A stretch of DNA of 64,000 nt. Source: Aureibaculum algae (lineage in GTDB: Bacteria > Bacteroidota > Bacteroidia > Flavobacteriales > Flavobacteriaceae). The stretch is from assembly GCF_006065315.1 (NCBI RefSeq), contig NZ_CP040749.1:744001-808000 (forward strand), written 5' to 3'. Positions 27,440 through 37,334 of this stretch are shown one piece after another. The notes beneath the pieces are model-generated. The model saw only the letters and a program-made list of their open reading frames with translations, searched no databases and had not been told where the DNA came from. The number at the start of each line of letters is the position of its first letter. The first letter of the stretch is position 1. The position numbers and the translations under genes were made by a program.

Positions 27440-28114
27440 TTGTCTTTAATACTAAACATAGAAACGGCAACCAAAAATTGCTCTGTTAGCTTAGCCGAAA
27501 ATGGTGTGTTACTTGCGTTAAATGAAGTAAATGACGGTAACTATTCTCATGGTGAGCAATTACACCTTTTAATCAAAAACATCCTTACAGAGGCCGGAAA
27601 ATCAATAAGTGACATAGATGCCATTGCGGTTAGCAAAGGGCCTGGTTCTTACACGGGATTACGTATAGGAGTTTCAACTGCTAAAGGTTTGTGTTTCTCT
27701 TTAGATAAACCGTTAATTGCTGTTTCTACTTTAACGGCATTGTCTAATTCCATTACTGTTGATAAAGATGCCGTAATTGTACCCATGTTAGATGCGAGAA
27801 GGATGGAGGTTTACAGTGCTGTTTATAATCATAACCACAATCAAATTAGAGAAATTAAAGCGGAAGTTATTACCGAGAATTCGTTTTTAGAATATTTAAG
27901 TAAGGGAAAAGTTTATTTTTTAGGTGATGGTGCTGATAAATGCAAATCAATACTGAAAAATGATAATGCTTTTTTTCTTGACGGATATTTTCCCTCAGCG
28001 AAACAAATGGCTCAACTTTCTTTTGATAAGTATAAAAAAAGCGACACCGAAGATGTCGCTTATTTTGAACCTTTTTATTTAAAAGATTTTATGGTTACAA
28101 AGTCAAAGAAATAA
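27440..28114 (+). CDS. tsaB: tRNA N6-threonylcarbamoyladenosine biosynthesis protein TsaB
   Basis: 224 residues with the ASKHA-fold start ILNIETATKNCSVSLAENG and the family motif GPGSYTGLRIGVSTAKGL. TsaB works with TsaD and TsaE to make t6A37 on ANN-decoding tRNAs. The start is TTG; no ATG exists before the conserved start. It converges with the MscS gene, whose stop begins at the next base, with no terminator between them. Confidence 0.95.
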   Translation: MSLILNIETATKNCSVSLAENGVLLALNEVNDGNYSHGEQLHLLIKNILTEAGKSISDIDAIAVSKGPGSYTGLRIGVSTAKGLCFSLDKPLIAVSTLTALSNSITVDKDAVIVPMLDARRMEVYSAVYNHNHNQIREIKAEVITENSFLEYLSKGKVYFLGDGADKCKSILKNDNAFFLDGYFPSAKQMAQLSFDKYKKSDTEDVAYFEPFYLKDFMVTKSKK

Positions 28115-28927
28115 TTATCCTTTCTTTTGTATTTCAACAGCATGTGGATAAGGTATTTCAATACCAGCTTTATCTAAGGCTAATTTTACATTTTCCATTG
28201 TACCAAAATATACGTCCCAATAATTTGCTGGCGTACACCATGGTCTAACCGCAAAATTAACAGAACTGTCAGCCAATTCAGAAACATTTACTGAGGGTGC
28301 TGGATCAGATAAAACTTTATCATTAGACGTTAAAACTGAAAGTAAAACCTCTTTTGTTTGTTTAATATCAGCATCATATGATACGCCAATGGTAAGATCT
28401 ACTCTTAATTGGCCTTCTTCGGTATAGTTTACAATGTTACCGTTAGATAATGTTCCGTTCGGAATAATTACCAATTTATTTGAAGGGGTTATAATTTTAG
28501 TAGTAAAAATTTCAATTTCTTTTACTACACCAAGTTCACCTTGAGCCTCAATTAAATCACCAATTTTAATTGGCTTAAAAATCATTAATAAAACACCTCC
28601 AGCAAAATTAGCAAGTGATCCTTGCAATGCTAAGCCTATAGCTAAGCCAGCGGCTCCTAATATTACAGCGAAAGATGCTGTATCAATACCTAAAATTCCT
28701 AAAACTGTGATAATTAAAAGGATTTTTAAAGCCCAACCTATTAAGTTTGTTAGGAATTTTTGTAGACTTTCATCATAATTTTTTTTACCCATTAAACTGG
28801 CTACAGTCTTCAATAATTTTTTAATAACCCAAGAGCCTACAATCCATATTACAATGGCTCCAATGATACTGAAACCATAGGTAGCTAAGAAGGTTGTGAT
28901 ACTGGCAATAATACTGTCAAAATCCAT
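28115..28927 (-). CDS. Small-conductance mechanosensitive channel (MscS family)
   Basis: 270 residues from the ATG at 28927 (MDFDSIIASITTFLATYG). Three membrane helices, the third being the pore helix rich in Gly/Ala (VILGAAGLAIGLALQGSLAN), then the MscS beta domain (KPIKIGDLIEAQGELGVVKE, KLVIIPNGTLSNGNIVNYT) and a C-terminal alpha/beta part. It is a minimal MscS that opens on membrane tension to release solutes. It is last in a three-gene transcript (thioredoxin-fold protein, DUF1304, MscS), 14 bp after the DUF1304 stop. An upstream extension of the frame overlaps that gene and is unlikely. Confidence 0.93.
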   Translation of the reverse strand: MDFDSIIASITTFLATYGFSIIGAIVIWIVGSWVIKKLLKTVASLMGKKNYDESLQKFLTNLIGWALKILLIITVLGILGIDTASFAVILGAAGLAIGLALQGSLANFAGGVLLMIFKPIKIGDLIEAQGELGVVKEIEIFTTKIITPSNKLVIIPNGTLSNGNIVNYTEEGQLRVDLTIGVSYDADIKQTKEVLLSVLTSNDKVLSDPAPSVNVSELADSSVNFAVRPWCTPANYWDVYFGTMENVKLALDKAGIEIPYPHAVEIQKKG

Positions 28928-28941
28928 ATTTAGTTTTTTTG

Positions 28942-29301
28942 TTAAGTGAAAAGAATTGTAATTAAAGCAAGAACGGCTGGTACTCCTTGAATGTAAAATA
29001 GTTTTATTTTCTTTGTTGAATAAGCACCGTAGACGCCTGCAATAATGACGCAAGATAAAAAGAATATTGCAATTTGATCAGGAAAACTTTTGTTTACAAG
29101 TGACCACACGAGGCCAGCCGCTAAAAAACCATTATATAAACCTTGATTGGCTGCCAATACCACCGTTTGTTTTGCTAGGTCTATTGATAATCCAAAAGCT
29201 TTCAATGCCCTCGGTGTTGTCCACAAAAACATTTCTAATATTAGAAAATAGAAATGCAATAGAGCCACAAGAGTAATTAAAACTATTTGAACCGTTCTCA
29301 T
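28942..29301 (-). CDS. DUF1304 family membrane protein
   Basis: 119 residues with four predicted helices. The family features [14 protein letters not shown], then [14 protein letters not shown] and a C-terminal Gly-containing helix are present. DUF1304 proteins are small inner-membrane proteins of unknown function. The start overlaps the stop of the upstream thioredoxin-fold gene by 4 bp (ATGA), so translation is probably coupled. Confidence 0.88.
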   Translation of the reverse strand: MRTVQIVLITLVALLHFYFLILEMFLWTTPRALKAFGLSIDLAKQTVVLAANQGLYNGFLAAGLVWSLVNKSFPDQIAIFFLSCVIIAGVYGAYSTKKIKLFYIQGVPAVLALITILFT

Positions 29302-31433
29302 TTTAAAAGTATTTTAATTTGTTGAAGTGCTTTTGCCGTTTCATTAACAGGTAATTGACAAGTACCATCTATACAGACATAAAAAGTAGTTTCATTTTTT
29401 GAATACTTGTACTCTAATAAAGGCATATTGCTATCAGTAGTACTACCAACGATTAACTTATTGGGAATATATTTCTTATTAAATTCTTTTAATTTTTCTA
29501 AAGCATCTTCACCAACTATCGCTACTTCATAAAAATCACCTATAAAATTTGAATATAACAACAACCAATTGGATGCCCCACCAGCATATTTTGATGCTTT
29601 CTCCTTAACATTATGCAACATCTGATTGGCGTTTTTAGCATAGGTTGGGTTGGCAAAATAGTGTCCGAGTTTAAATAAATTATTCGCCATAATTGAATTT
29701 GAAGACGGAATAACATTATCATCAGTTTCAATTTTTCGAGTTATTAATTGTTTATCCTCATCAGAGGTGAAGAAGAATAGTTGACTCTTGTCATCATAAA
29801 AATGATCATAACAATAATCGGTCATTTTTTTTGCGTCATTTAACCATTGATCATCAAGAGTAACTTCATAAAGATTAATAAATGCGTCAATAGTTGTGGC
29901 ATAATCAATTAAATAAGCATTAATGCTACTTTTTCCATTCTTGTAGTTTCTGAATAAACTACCATCTGCCTTATGCTGTGTTTTGTCAATAAAGTTAGCC
30001 GTTTTTAATGCTCTTTCTAAAAAACGCTTGTCATCAAAAACACGATACGCATCAACATAACCTTTAAGCATTAAAGCATTCCATTCTGTAAGTATTTTAT
30101 CATCTAAACGTGGACGGTCTTTTTTACTTCTGGCTTTAAGTAAGGTCTCTTTCCATGTAGTTACTTTTTTGGAAAGATCTTCTTTAGAGATTTGAAAATT
30201 TTCTAAAATGTCATCATTTGTTTCTATTCGATTCAAATGATAGGTTTCATTTTCCCATTTAAAGGCATCCTTAATATTGTAATAGGCAGCAAATAAATCG
30301 AAATCTCCCGAGCCTTCGGAATTAAGAATATTTTTTAACTCTTCATTTTTCCAAACATAAAAGGCCCCTTCTTCTAATTCACCTTTTTCATTCTTACTAT
30401 CCGCATCAAGCGAAGAGTAAAAGGCACCTGATTTATCCATTAACTCTCGCTCTATAAATGCGGTAGTCTCATAGACAATCTCTTTATATAAGGGGTTTTT
30501 AGTAACCAAGTATGCATTTGAGTATAAACTTACCAATTGGCCATTGTCATAGAGCATTTTTTCGAAATGGGGAATGTGCCATTTAGCATCTACCGAATAG
30601 CGAGCAAAACCACCACCAACTTGATCGTACAAACCGCCATACGCCATATTTGTTAACGAAGTATTTACATAATCCATTATTTCATCATCGGCATTTTGAA
30701 CGGCATATCTCAATAGAAATTGATAATTGTTGGGCATAGGAAATTTAGGAGCACCTGCGTTACCGCCAAGGTCTGTATCCATATATTTCTTCCAATTGTC
30801 TACAATGGTGTCTAATTCAATGGTAGAGTATTCTTTTTCGGAAGTGTTTATGGTAACCAAATCTGATTGCTGAACACCGGTAGTTAGTTGCGTAGCATAC
30901 TCTTCCATTTTTTCAGGATTTTCCTTGTAGAGTTTTGTGATTTGTTCTAAGGCACTTATCCAGTTTTCTTTCGGAAAATAAGTGCCACCCCAAACAGGTC
31001 TGCCATCAGGCAAAGCGATACAGTTTAAAGGCCAGCCGCCACTTCCAGTCATTAATTGTACGGCATTCATATATACTTGATCAACATCAGGTCTTTCTTC
31101 TCGGTCCACTTTTACATTGATAAAATTTTGATTCATAAGTTTTGCAACGGTAGAATCTTCAAAACTTTCATGTTCCATTACATGGCACCAATGACATGCC
31201 GCATAACCAATAGAAATTAAAATTAGTTTGTTTTCTTTTTTAGCCAACTCCAACGTTTCATCATTCCAGGCATGCCAATCTACAGGATTGTGTGCGTGTT
31301 GCAATAAATAGGGGCTAGTTTCATTAATAAGACTGTTTGTGTACTTATGTTTTGTCATCTCTTCTTTATTTTGACTATTGCAGCTAATCATAAGAATACC
31401 ACATAATGATAGGAGAAAATATTTTTGAATCAT
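29298..31433 (-). CDS. YyaL/DUF255-type thioredoxin-domain lipoprotein
   Basis: 711 residues. Lipobox MISC (Cys18), then the DUF255 thioredoxin-like domain (about 30-190: [50 protein letters not shown]). The second part is a six-hairpin-like helical domain ([40 protein letters not shown]). Related to bacterial YyaL and human SPATA20; the catalytic role is unsettled, and the CHWC motif suggests redox activity. It begins the three-gene - strand transcript and overlaps DUF1304 by 4 bp. The lipoprotein signal places it outside the cytoplasm. Confidence 0.92.
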   Translation of the reverse strand: MIQKYFLLSLCGILMISCNSQNKEEMTKHKYTNSLINETSPYLLQHAHNPVDWHAWNDETLELAKKENKLILISIGYAACHWCHVMEHESFEDSTVAKLMNQNFINVKVDREERPDVDQVYMNAVQLMTGSGGWPLNCIALPDGRPVWGGTYFPKENWISALEQITKLYKENPEKMEEYATQLTTGVQQSDLVTINTSEKEYSTIELDTIVDNWKKYMDTDLGGNAGAPKFPMPNNYQFLLRYAVQNADDEIMDYVNTSLTNMAYGGLYDQVGGGFARYSVDAKWHIPHFEKMLYDNGQLVSLYSNAYLVTKNPLYKEIVYETTAFIERELMDKSGAFYSSLDADSKNEKGELEEGAFYVWKNEELKNILNSEGSGDFDLFAAYYNIKDAFKWENETYHLNRIETNDDILENFQISKEDLSKKVTTWKETLLKARSKKDRPRLDDKILTEWNALMLKGYVDAYRVFDDKRFLERALKTANFIDKTQHKADGSLFRNYKNGKSSINAYLIDYATTIDAFINLYEVTLDDQWLNDAKKMTDYCYDHFYDDKSQLFFFTSDEDKQLITRKIETDDNVIPSSNSIMANNLFKLGHYFANPTYAKNANQMLHNVKEKASKYAGGASNWLLLYSNFIGDFYEVAIVGEDALEKLKEFNKKYIPNKLIVGSTTDSNMPLLEYKYSKNETTFYVCIDGTCQLPVNETAKALQQIKILLK

Positions 31434-31520
31434 GATTTTTATATTGCGATAAAGATAAGGAATAATGACAAGCCTCTATAAGCTATTTTAAGTGTTACAA
31501 AAATAGAAGAAAGTGATGTA

Positions 31521-31555
31521 AATAAAAAAACGTTTTGAAAAGTTCAAAACGTTTT
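31521..31555 (-). terminator. Rho-independent terminator after the dodecin gene
   Basis: AAAACGTTTTGAA / TTCAAAACGTTTT 13-bp inverted repeat, 3-base loop, followed on the - strand by a T-run. It starts 24 bp past the dodecin stop. Confidence 0.85.
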
Positions 31556-31578
31556 AAATTTGTTATAAAAAAGTAGCG

Positions 31579-31779
31579 TTATTGAACTTCAAAAGTAATT
31601 TTTACATTTACTCTAAATTCTTCTACATCACCATCTTTTACAACTGCACTTTGAGATTGTACAAATACAGATTTGATATGCTTTACACTTTTAGATGCGT
31701 GCTTTACTGCTTTGCGAGTGGCTTCTTCCCAGCTTTTGTCAGAATTTGCCATTACTTCAATTACTTTCATTACTGCCAT
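31579..31779 (-). CDS. Dodecin family flavin-binding protein
   Basis: 66 residues from the ATG at 31779 (MAVMKVIEVMANSDKSWEEA). The three-stranded dodecin pattern is present: KAVKHASKSVKHIKSVFVQS and VEEFRVNVKITFEV. Dodecins form twelve-subunit hollow shells that store and quench flavins in the cytoplasm. Length is typical. It lies 49 bp after the Nfu-type gene and has its own terminator. Confidence 0.93.
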   Translation of the reverse strand: MAVMKVIEVMANSDKSWEEATRKAVKHASKSVKHIKSVFVQSQSAVVKDGDVEEFRVNVKITFEVQ

Positions 31780-31828
31780 AATATTTGATTTTAAGTTTAT
31801 AAAATGAGTGAATTGTAAATATACAATT

Positions 31829-32722
31829 TTATCCATTTAAAGCGACTACCTCCTCTATCTTATTGGGTAACAATTGTTTTAAAGTGGCCTCAATTCCACT
31901 TTTAAGAGTAATGGTAGAAGAAGGGCAACCACTACAGGCTCCTTGTAAAATTACGCTTACTGTTTTTGTGCTGGCATCATATGATTGAAACATAATATTT
32001 CCACCATCAGAGGTTACTGCAGGCTTGATATATTCATCTAAAATAGCAATAATTTCTTGCGAAATATCATCTAAGTTTGCTGTGGGTATTGGTTCTATTT
32101 CCACTTTTTTATGCACTATAGGTACATAGTTCTCTGTAATTATTGGTTTGGATTCCGTCAAATATTTTTTTAAAAAATCGCGTAGAGCTGTTGTTATTTC
32201 GAACCATTCAACACTATTGTTTTTTGTAATTGAAACGTAATTGTTAGAAATAAAGACCTCATTTACAAATGGAAAACTATATAATTCTTTGGCAATTGGA
32301 ACTTCTAACGCGTCTTCTAATGAAGTAACTTCAATATTTTCTGAAGTCAATAATTGATTACTTACAAATTTCATAACCCCAGGGTTTGGAGTGCTTTCTG
32401 CATATACGTCTACAAAAATCTGTTTGGTCTCTTTTTTTGAATTGAAAAGACTATCGTTTACTGTAAGATAATTTTCGATAATGGCTTTAAGTTCATCTTG
32501 AACATCAGTCCATTCTACAATATCAAAGCGTTCAACAGCAATGAAATTTGCGGTAACAAATACTTTTTTAACAAAAGGTAAATGAAAAAGCTCTTGAATA
32601 AATGTTGAGTTTTTTACATCTTCAACAGAATTATACTCAAAGCTTCCCTCTGTTAAAATTTTATTGGCCACAAACTTAATTATGGTAGGTGTTTTAGTAC
32701 TTTCTATATCTATTTTTAACAT
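31829..32722 (-). CDS. Nfu-type iron-sulfur cluster scaffold with two Nfu_N domains
   Basis: 297 residues from the ATG at 32722. Two copies of the Nfu_N domain lie in tandem (about 1-90, TKTPTIIKFVANKILTEGSF; about 105-195, STPNPGVMKFVSNQLLTSEN). A short linker leads to the NifU C-terminal domain (about 215-297) with GACSGCPSSTITLKSGIE, whose CxxC binds a [4Fe-4S] cluster. Nfu proteins carry clusters to target enzymes in the cytoplasm. The doubled N-terminal domain is unlike the usual one-copy bacterial NfuA/Nfu form. Confidence 0.93.
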   Translation of the reverse strand: MLKIDIESTKTPTIIKFVANKILTEGSFEYNSVEDVKNSTFIQELFHLPFVKKVFVTANFIAVERFDIVEWTDVQDELKAIIENYLTVNDSLFNSKKETKQIFVDVYAESTPNPGVMKFVSNQLLTSENIEVTSLEDALEVPIAKELYSFPFVNEVFISNNYVSITKNNSVEWFEITTALRDFLKKYLTESKPIITENYVPIVHKKVEIEPIPTANLDDISQEIIAILDEYIKPAVTSDGGNIMFQSYDASTKTVSVILQGACSGCPSSTITLKSGIEATLKQLLPNKIEEVVALNG

Positions 32723-32752
32723 CTTCAAATTAATTTATTACAAAAGTAATAC

Positions 32753-32760
32753 TATATTTG
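32753..32760 (+). promoter_or_regulatory. -7 element (TATATTTG) before the PKD-protein gene
   Basis: TATATTTG fits the TAnnTTTG consensus. It overlaps the first possible TTG start (32758) of the following gene, which favours the TTG at 32782 as the true start. No clear -33 TTG. Confidence 0.45.
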
Positions 32761-32781
32761 ATACAACCTAAACTTATTCAT

Positions 32782-35457
32782 TTGAAGAGATTTTACTTTT
32801 TCATCTTATTTTCTTTGTCCCTAACCCTAAATACTTTTTCACAAAAAGAAGCATCGCATTGGTATTTTGGTGATAGAGCGGGCTTAGATTTTAGCACAGG
32901 AGTACCCACAGTAGATACAAACGGCGTTTTATCTACCACTGAAGGTTGTGCAACGATATCTGATATTGGCGGCAATCTTTTATTTTATACGGATGGTACC
33001 ACTGTTTGGAACAAGAACCATAATAGAATGCCTAGTGGTAGTGGCCTTTTAGGAGATTCTTCTAGTTCTCAATCTGCCATTATTGTACCTAAACCTGATG
33101 ATAATAATATCTACTATATCTTTACTGTAGATTGGTCTGGAGGTGAAAATGGACTCAATTATTACACTGTTGATATGACATTAGATAGTGGTTTAGGTGA
33201 TGTTATTGGAACTAGTAATTCTCCCAAACCAACAAAGCTATTGTCTTTACCCGTATCTGAAAAAATTACAGCCATAAAAGTAAAAGATGAAGAGGCTTTT
33301 TGGGTAATAGCGACTAAGGAAGGACGTTTTTATGTCTATAAAGTTGATGAAAACGGAGTTGAAAGTACTCCTGTTACTGGAAATCTTGGTTTTATGAACC
33401 CTGATGATATGAGGGGGTATTTAAAAACGTCACCAGATGGAAAGTTTTTAGTTTCCGCAAATATGTCTTCAGGTACTTTCTTATATGATTTTGATAGTGC
33501 CACTGGTAGTGTTTCAAACCAACGTCGATTAGATTTGTCAAACGAGTTTGGTTATGGTGTTGAGTTTTCTCCATTAAGTAAAAAATTATATATCTCTACA
33601 GGTAATTTTGGTAGAAATGGACCTTATTTAGAAAAACTATTCAAGTTTTCACTTGATTTAGCAGACCTGTCTATTTCAAATATAAATGCCAATAAAATTG
33701 AAATGCACTCCTATATGAATTCAAGGGCCGCATTGCAAGTAGGTGTAGATGGTAAAATTTATAGAACTATAGATAATGCCTCTTTTTTAGGTGTCATCAA
33801 TAATCCCGATAGTGATGGTGCTACCTATACCCACAATGCTATTAGCCTTGGCGGAAGGTTAGGTACGCAAGGATTACCACCTTTTATTCAATCGTTTTTT
33901 GCAGCTTTAATTAGTACGGAAAACCTTTGTTTGGGTAATGAGACAGAATTTTCAATAGAGTCTAATGAGCCTATTTTATCTATTGAATGGGATTTTGGAG
34001 ACGGATCAACATCAACAGTTTTGGAGCCATCGCATACCTATACAACAGCTGCTGATTATATTGTTAATGTTGAGGTTACTACAGCTACAGAAACTAAAAC
34101 AATTACGCAGACAATTACCATTTTTGATGTACCTGTGGTTACCACCCCGATAGATTTGTTTCAATGTGATGATGATACGGATGGCGTTACTGTATTTAAT
34201 CTAAATGAAGCTATTCAATTAATGGTTACTGATCCAGCTAATTTGAATATTAAATTTTATCAAAAGAATATAGATGCTATTGAAGGCAATAGTGTCAAAA
34301 GTATCCAAAACGCTCAAGATTTTTCTAATGCATTAGCAACTCAAGTGTATGCACGTATAGAAAATACTTATGGCTGTGAGAAAATTGTGGAAATCAATTT
34401 AAAAGTATCGTCAACTTCAATTAATTCAGATTATTCATTAATTATAAATGAATGTGATGATAGTACCGACGGTGATGATACAAATGGATTTACATCATTT
34501 AATTTTGCTGATGGCTCAGCAACTATTTTAGATCAATTACCAAGTAATCAGAATTTAGCGGTTACTTATTACGAGAGCATGTCCGACGGACTGGAAGAAA
34601 TAAATGCCATAAATCCTGAAAATTATACAAATACAACCGCTTTTACGCAAAAAATAGTCGTTAGAATAGAGAGTGAGGATAATAATAAGTGTTTAGGATT
34701 GGGTTATTTTATTACTTTACAAGTTAACGAGTTGCCAAATTTTGATCTTCCAGAAGAGGCCTTTACATGTATAAACAATCCATTAGAACCTGTTGTTGTT
34801 TCTGTTATGAATCCACAAGATGTTTATAATTATCAATGGACCGATAGCAGCGATACTGATTTGGTTAATGGTAATACGGCTTCTTATAATTTCACAGAAC
34901 CAGGTAGCTATAAACTTACAGCTTACAATTCAGTAACCAACTGTTCGAGAACAAAAACCATTTTGATTAGTTCATCTAATATTGCTGCTTTTCAAGATTT
35001 TAAAGTGGAAGATGCAGCAGAGAATAATACAGTAACTGTTAATGTTACGGGTGAGGGAGATTATGAATATGCACTAGATAATCAGTATGGTGTGTACCAA
35101 GATTCTAATATGTTTGAGAATGTTACATCAGGCATTCATACCATATACATTAGAGATAAAAATGGCTGTGGTACACTAGAAGAAGAAGTTTCTGTCATTG
35201 GTTTTCCTAAATTTTTTACGCCAAACGGTGATGGATTTAATGATTTTTGGCAAATAGATGGAGTAAGCTTTCAGCCTACTTCTCTTATTTATATTTTTGA
35301 TAGATTAGGTAAGGTGATAACAAAAATTGAACCCACCTCTGAAGGATGGAATGGAACATATAGAGGTAAATTAATGCCAGAATCTGACTATTGGTTTAAG
35401 GTAAAACTGGAAGATGGAAGAACATTAAAAGGTAATTTTAGCTTAATTAGACGATAG
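32782..35457 (+). CDS. PKD-domain protein with type-B T9SS sorting (gliding-associated) C-terminus
   Basis: About 891 residues from a TTG at 32782, which puts a normal signal peptide (LKRFYFFILFSLSLTLNTFS) at the N-terminus. The first 370 residues form a beta-propeller-like region (HWYFGDRAGLDFSTG, LFYTDGTTVWNK). A PKD domain follows (about 400-455, WDFGDGSTSTVLEPSHTY), then Cys-containing Ig-like repeats. The last about 85 residues are the CHU_C/gliding type-B sorting domain (KFFTPNGDGFNDFWQIDG to LKGNFSLIRR). It should be exported by the type IX secretion system. A PorP/SprF gene follows after about 30 bp, the usual pairing for type-B cargo. Confidence 0.9.
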   Translation: MKRFYFFILFSLSLTLNTFSQKEASHWYFGDRAGLDFSTGVPTVDTNGVLSTTEGCATISDIGGNLLFYTDGTTVWNKNHNRMPSGSGLLGDSSSSQSAIIVPKPDDNNIYYIFTVDWSGGENGLNYYTVDMTLDSGLGDVIGTSNSPKPTKLLSLPVSEKITAIKVKDEEAFWVIATKEGRFYVYKVDENGVESTPVTGNLGFMNPDDMRGYLKTSPDGKFLVSANMSSGTFLYDFDSATGSVSNQRRLDLSNEFGYGVEFSPLSKKLYISTGNFGRNGPYLEKLFKFSLDLADLSISNINANKIEMHSYMNSRAALQVGVDGKIYRTIDNASFLGVINNPDSDGATYTHNAISLGGRLGTQGLPPFIQSFFAALISTENLCLGNETEFSIESNEPILSIEWDFGDGSTSTVLEPSHTYTTAADYIVNVEVTTATETKTITQTITIFDVPVVTTPIDLFQCDDDTDGVTVFNLNEAIQLMVTDPANLNIKFYQKNIDAIEGNSVKSIQNAQDFSNALATQVYARIENTYGCEKIVEINLKVSSTSINSDYSLIINECDDSTDGDDTNGFTSFNFADGSATILDQLPSNQNLAVTYYESMSDGLEEINAINPENYTNTTAFTQKIVVRIESEDNNKCLGLGYFITLQVNELPNFDLPEEAFTCINNPLEPVVVSVMNPQDVYNYQWTDSSDTDLVNGNTASYNFTEPGSYKLTAYNSVTNCSRTKTILISSSNIAAFQDFKVEDAAENNTVTVNVTGEGDYEYALDNQYGVYQDSNMFENVTSGIHTIYIRDKNGCGTLEEEVSVIGFPKFFTPNGDGFNDFWQIDGVSFQPTSLIYIFDRLGKVITKIEPTSEGWNGTYRGKLMPESDYWFKVKLEDGRTLKGNFSLIRR

Positions 35458-35486
35458 TTAATAAAAAGCTCTAGAAATTTTATTTG

Positions 35487-36482
35487 ATGAATGATTTAAA
35501 AAAATATTTAGCAATAGTAATTATTGCTTTTAGTACTTTCAGTTTGAAAGCTCAAGGAACGTTGCCTATTTATTCTGATTATTTATCAGATAATGTATTC
35601 TTAGTGCATCCAGCAGCAGCTGGTATAGGGAATTCAGCTAAGTTTAGACTAACACACAGGCAACAGTGGTCAGATAATGAAGATGCTCCGTCTTTACAAA
35701 CATTAACTTACCATCAAGGATTTGGAAAAGGAATGGCTTTGGGAGGAATGTTGTTTAATGATAAAAACGGATATCATTCGCAATTAGGAGTACGTGCAAC
35801 TTATGCCTATCATCTTAATTTTGGGAGAGATGATGCCTTAAATCAGCTTTCATTATCACTATCTGGGTCTTATGTCCAAAATAGTTTAGATCAACGTAGT
35901 TTTACTGCTTATGACCCCATTATTTCACAGGTTATTGAATCAGATCATTATGTAAATGCTGATTTTAGTGCAGCTTACTTTAATTTAGATGGTTATGTTT
36001 ATTTAACAGCAAAAAACCTGTTGTTAAATACTAAAAATTCTGTAGATAATAATTACAATTCATTGAACTTACGAACCTATCTGTTAAATATGGGTTACTT
36101 TTTTGGTTGGGAAAAACGATTTCAAGTGGAGCCCTCTGTAATGTTGCAGTATGTTGAAAAAACAGGTGAATTTAATGTTGACCTGAATGCCAAAGTTTAT
36201 AAACTATTAGATAGAAATAAGCGTATTTGGTTTGCCTTAAGTTACCGTCAAAGTTTAGACGGTAATAAATTACAAGAATTGAGTCAATTGACTCCAATTG
36301 CGGGATTTGAAATTGATCGTTATTTACTTTCTTACACCTATACGCATCAATTGGGAAATGTAACCTTTGCAAACGGTGGGTTTCATCAATTTACGTTGGG
36401 TATTAATTTATTCAATAAACGACCTAAGGATCAGGGGTATATTCCTAGATTTAATCCATTTTTATTTAAAAATGATAATTAA
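35487..36482 (+). CDS. PorP/SprF family type IX secretion outer-membrane protein
   Basis: 331 residues from the ATG at 35487. Signal peptide ending SLKAQ, then the family start GTLPIYSDYLSDNVFLVHPA, AKFRLTHRQQWSDNEDAPSL and a beta-barrel ending in FTLGINLFNKRP. PorP/SprF proteins help T9SS export or attachment of type-B cargo such as SprB adhesin. It directly follows such a cargo gene and should serve it. The gene converges with the damaged lipoprotein gene at 36491-37161. Confidence 0.93.
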   Translation: MNDLKKYLAIVIIAFSTFSLKAQGTLPIYSDYLSDNVFLVHPAAAGIGNSAKFRLTHRQQWSDNEDAPSLQTLTYHQGFGKGMALGGMLFNDKNGYHSQLGVRATYAYHLNFGRDDALNQLSLSLSGSYVQNSLDQRSFTAYDPIISQVIESDHYVNADFSAAYFNLDGYVYLTAKNLLLNTKNSVDNNYNSLNLRTYLLNMGYFFGWEKRFQVEPSVMLQYVEKTGEFNVDLNAKVYKLLDRNKRIWFALSYRQSLDGNKLQELSQLTPIAGFEIDRYLLSYTYTHQLGNVTFANGGFHQFTLGINLFNKRPKDQGYIPRFNPFLFKNDN

Positions 36483-36490
36483 AATTTAAA

Positions 36491-36679
36491 TTAATTTAAA
36501 CTTTGTAGTTCCTCTACTAACAAATCTTTACGGATAAAATCATTCATAGAAACGGAATGTATTGATTGTCCATCCTCGTCATTGAGTTTTCTGTTATTGT
36601 CTATATCATCATATGTTGTAAAGTAAATTGTTGCTGTTGCAGGAATATATTTCCAGTTCTTTAAATGCTCATTAGTTTT
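36491..36679 (-). pseudogene. Out-of-frame 3' part of the lipoprotein gene (frameshift)
   Basis: The frame -1 to the lipoprotein ORF stays open for about 60 codons beyond the T-run at 36676-36679. It reads as a natural protein end (NEHLKNWKYIPATATIYFTT, YDDIDNNRKLNDEDGQSIHS, VSMNDFIRKDLLVEELQSLN) with a TAA at 36491-36493. Adding one base in that run joins it smoothly to the ORF (FTKITK-TNEHLKNWK). It has no start of its own. This supports a one-base deletion, a sequence error, or slippage at AAA codons. Confidence 0.6.
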
Positions 36680-37161
36680 GTGATTTTTGTAAAATTCCTA
36701 CCGGCATTGGTACTTAAATATAATGCTGTAAAGGCCTCTTGTTTTTCATTGTTAGGAAACGAATCAATTACTTGGTAAATCGTTGTGTTTAATGTTGGGT
36801 TAAGACTATCAATGAATCTCTCAAAAGAAATTATCTTTATCTTTTTCTTGGTTAAAACGTGAGTTTCTTGTGTTTTTATATGTTGAAATATGAGATTGTT
36901 CAAATAGTTTTTTTGCCAATCATCACTAGTATAAGAACTTCTTTTTTGTTCGCGAACCTCATTGTCTCGAACAGAGAAAACAATAAAATCGGTATTTTCA
37001 ATAAGAGATGGTAAATTGGCAACAAGAGTGTTTGCTACTGTTTTCTGATTTTCTGGTTTGTCAATAATTGTATTCGTATTTTTATCTTCCGCTGATTTCG
37101 CACAAGATAAAAATAGCATTCCTAGGAATGCTATCGTCATCAAAATTTGATACTTTTTCAT
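36661..37161 (-). CDS. Putative lipoprotein, C-terminus apparently lost by frameshift
   Basis: 166 residues from the ATG at 37161, giving a lipoprotein signal MKKYQILMTIAFLGMLFLSC. An ATG seven codons earlier only adds residues before the signal. The mature part is polar with no family I recognise (NLPSLIENTDFIVFSVRDNE, HVLTKKKIKIISFERFIDSL). The frame closes at 36661 with KLMSI. The next frame carries a convincing 60-residue continuation (see 36491-36679), so the intact protein was probably about 222 residues. It lies just downstream of the VWA gene in the same operon. Confidence 0.7.
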   Translation of the reverse strand: MKKYQILMTIAFLGMLFLSCAKSAEDKNTNTIIDKPENQKTVANTLVANLPSLIENTDFIVFSVRDNEVREQKRSSYTSDDWQKNYLNNLIFQHIKTQETHVLTKKKIKIISFERFIDSLNPTLNTTIYQVIDSFPNNEKQEAFTALYLSTNAGRNFTKITKLMSI

Positions 37162-37175
37162 GTTGTTATTTTCGA

Positions 37176-37334
37176 TTACCATTTGTAATTCTTTCCTTTT
37201 GCTTGTCTTTTTATGGCTTCTACCATAACATTCTCTAAACCTTTACTACTGTCTTTTTGCTTTTCGGCAACATACTTATTTCTTTTAGTATTCAGTTCCT
37301 GAATCTTTTCTTGAATTTCAGTACGTTTTTTACT
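37176..37334 (-). pseudogene. In-frame continuation of the VWA gene beyond a premature stop
   Basis: After the TAA at 37335-37337 the same frame stays open for 52 codons to a TAA at 37176-37178, 14 bp before the next start. It encodes a charged, helical tail (SKKRTEIQEKIQELNTKRNK, YVAEKQKDSSKGLENVMVEA, IKRQAKGKNYKW) of the kind that ends related VWA proteins. The simplest reading is a nonsense mutation (for example GAA to TAA). Confidence 0.6.

Noticed and set aside
28928..29053. N-terminal extension of the MscS gene
   Set aside because: It overlaps the DUF1304 gene, is rich in Cys/Arg/Ser with no helix, and the ATG at 28927 gives the normal MscS start.
32728..32728. TTG start for the Nfu-type gene
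   Set aside because: An ATG two codons later (32722) is a better start and leaves the conserved sequence intact.
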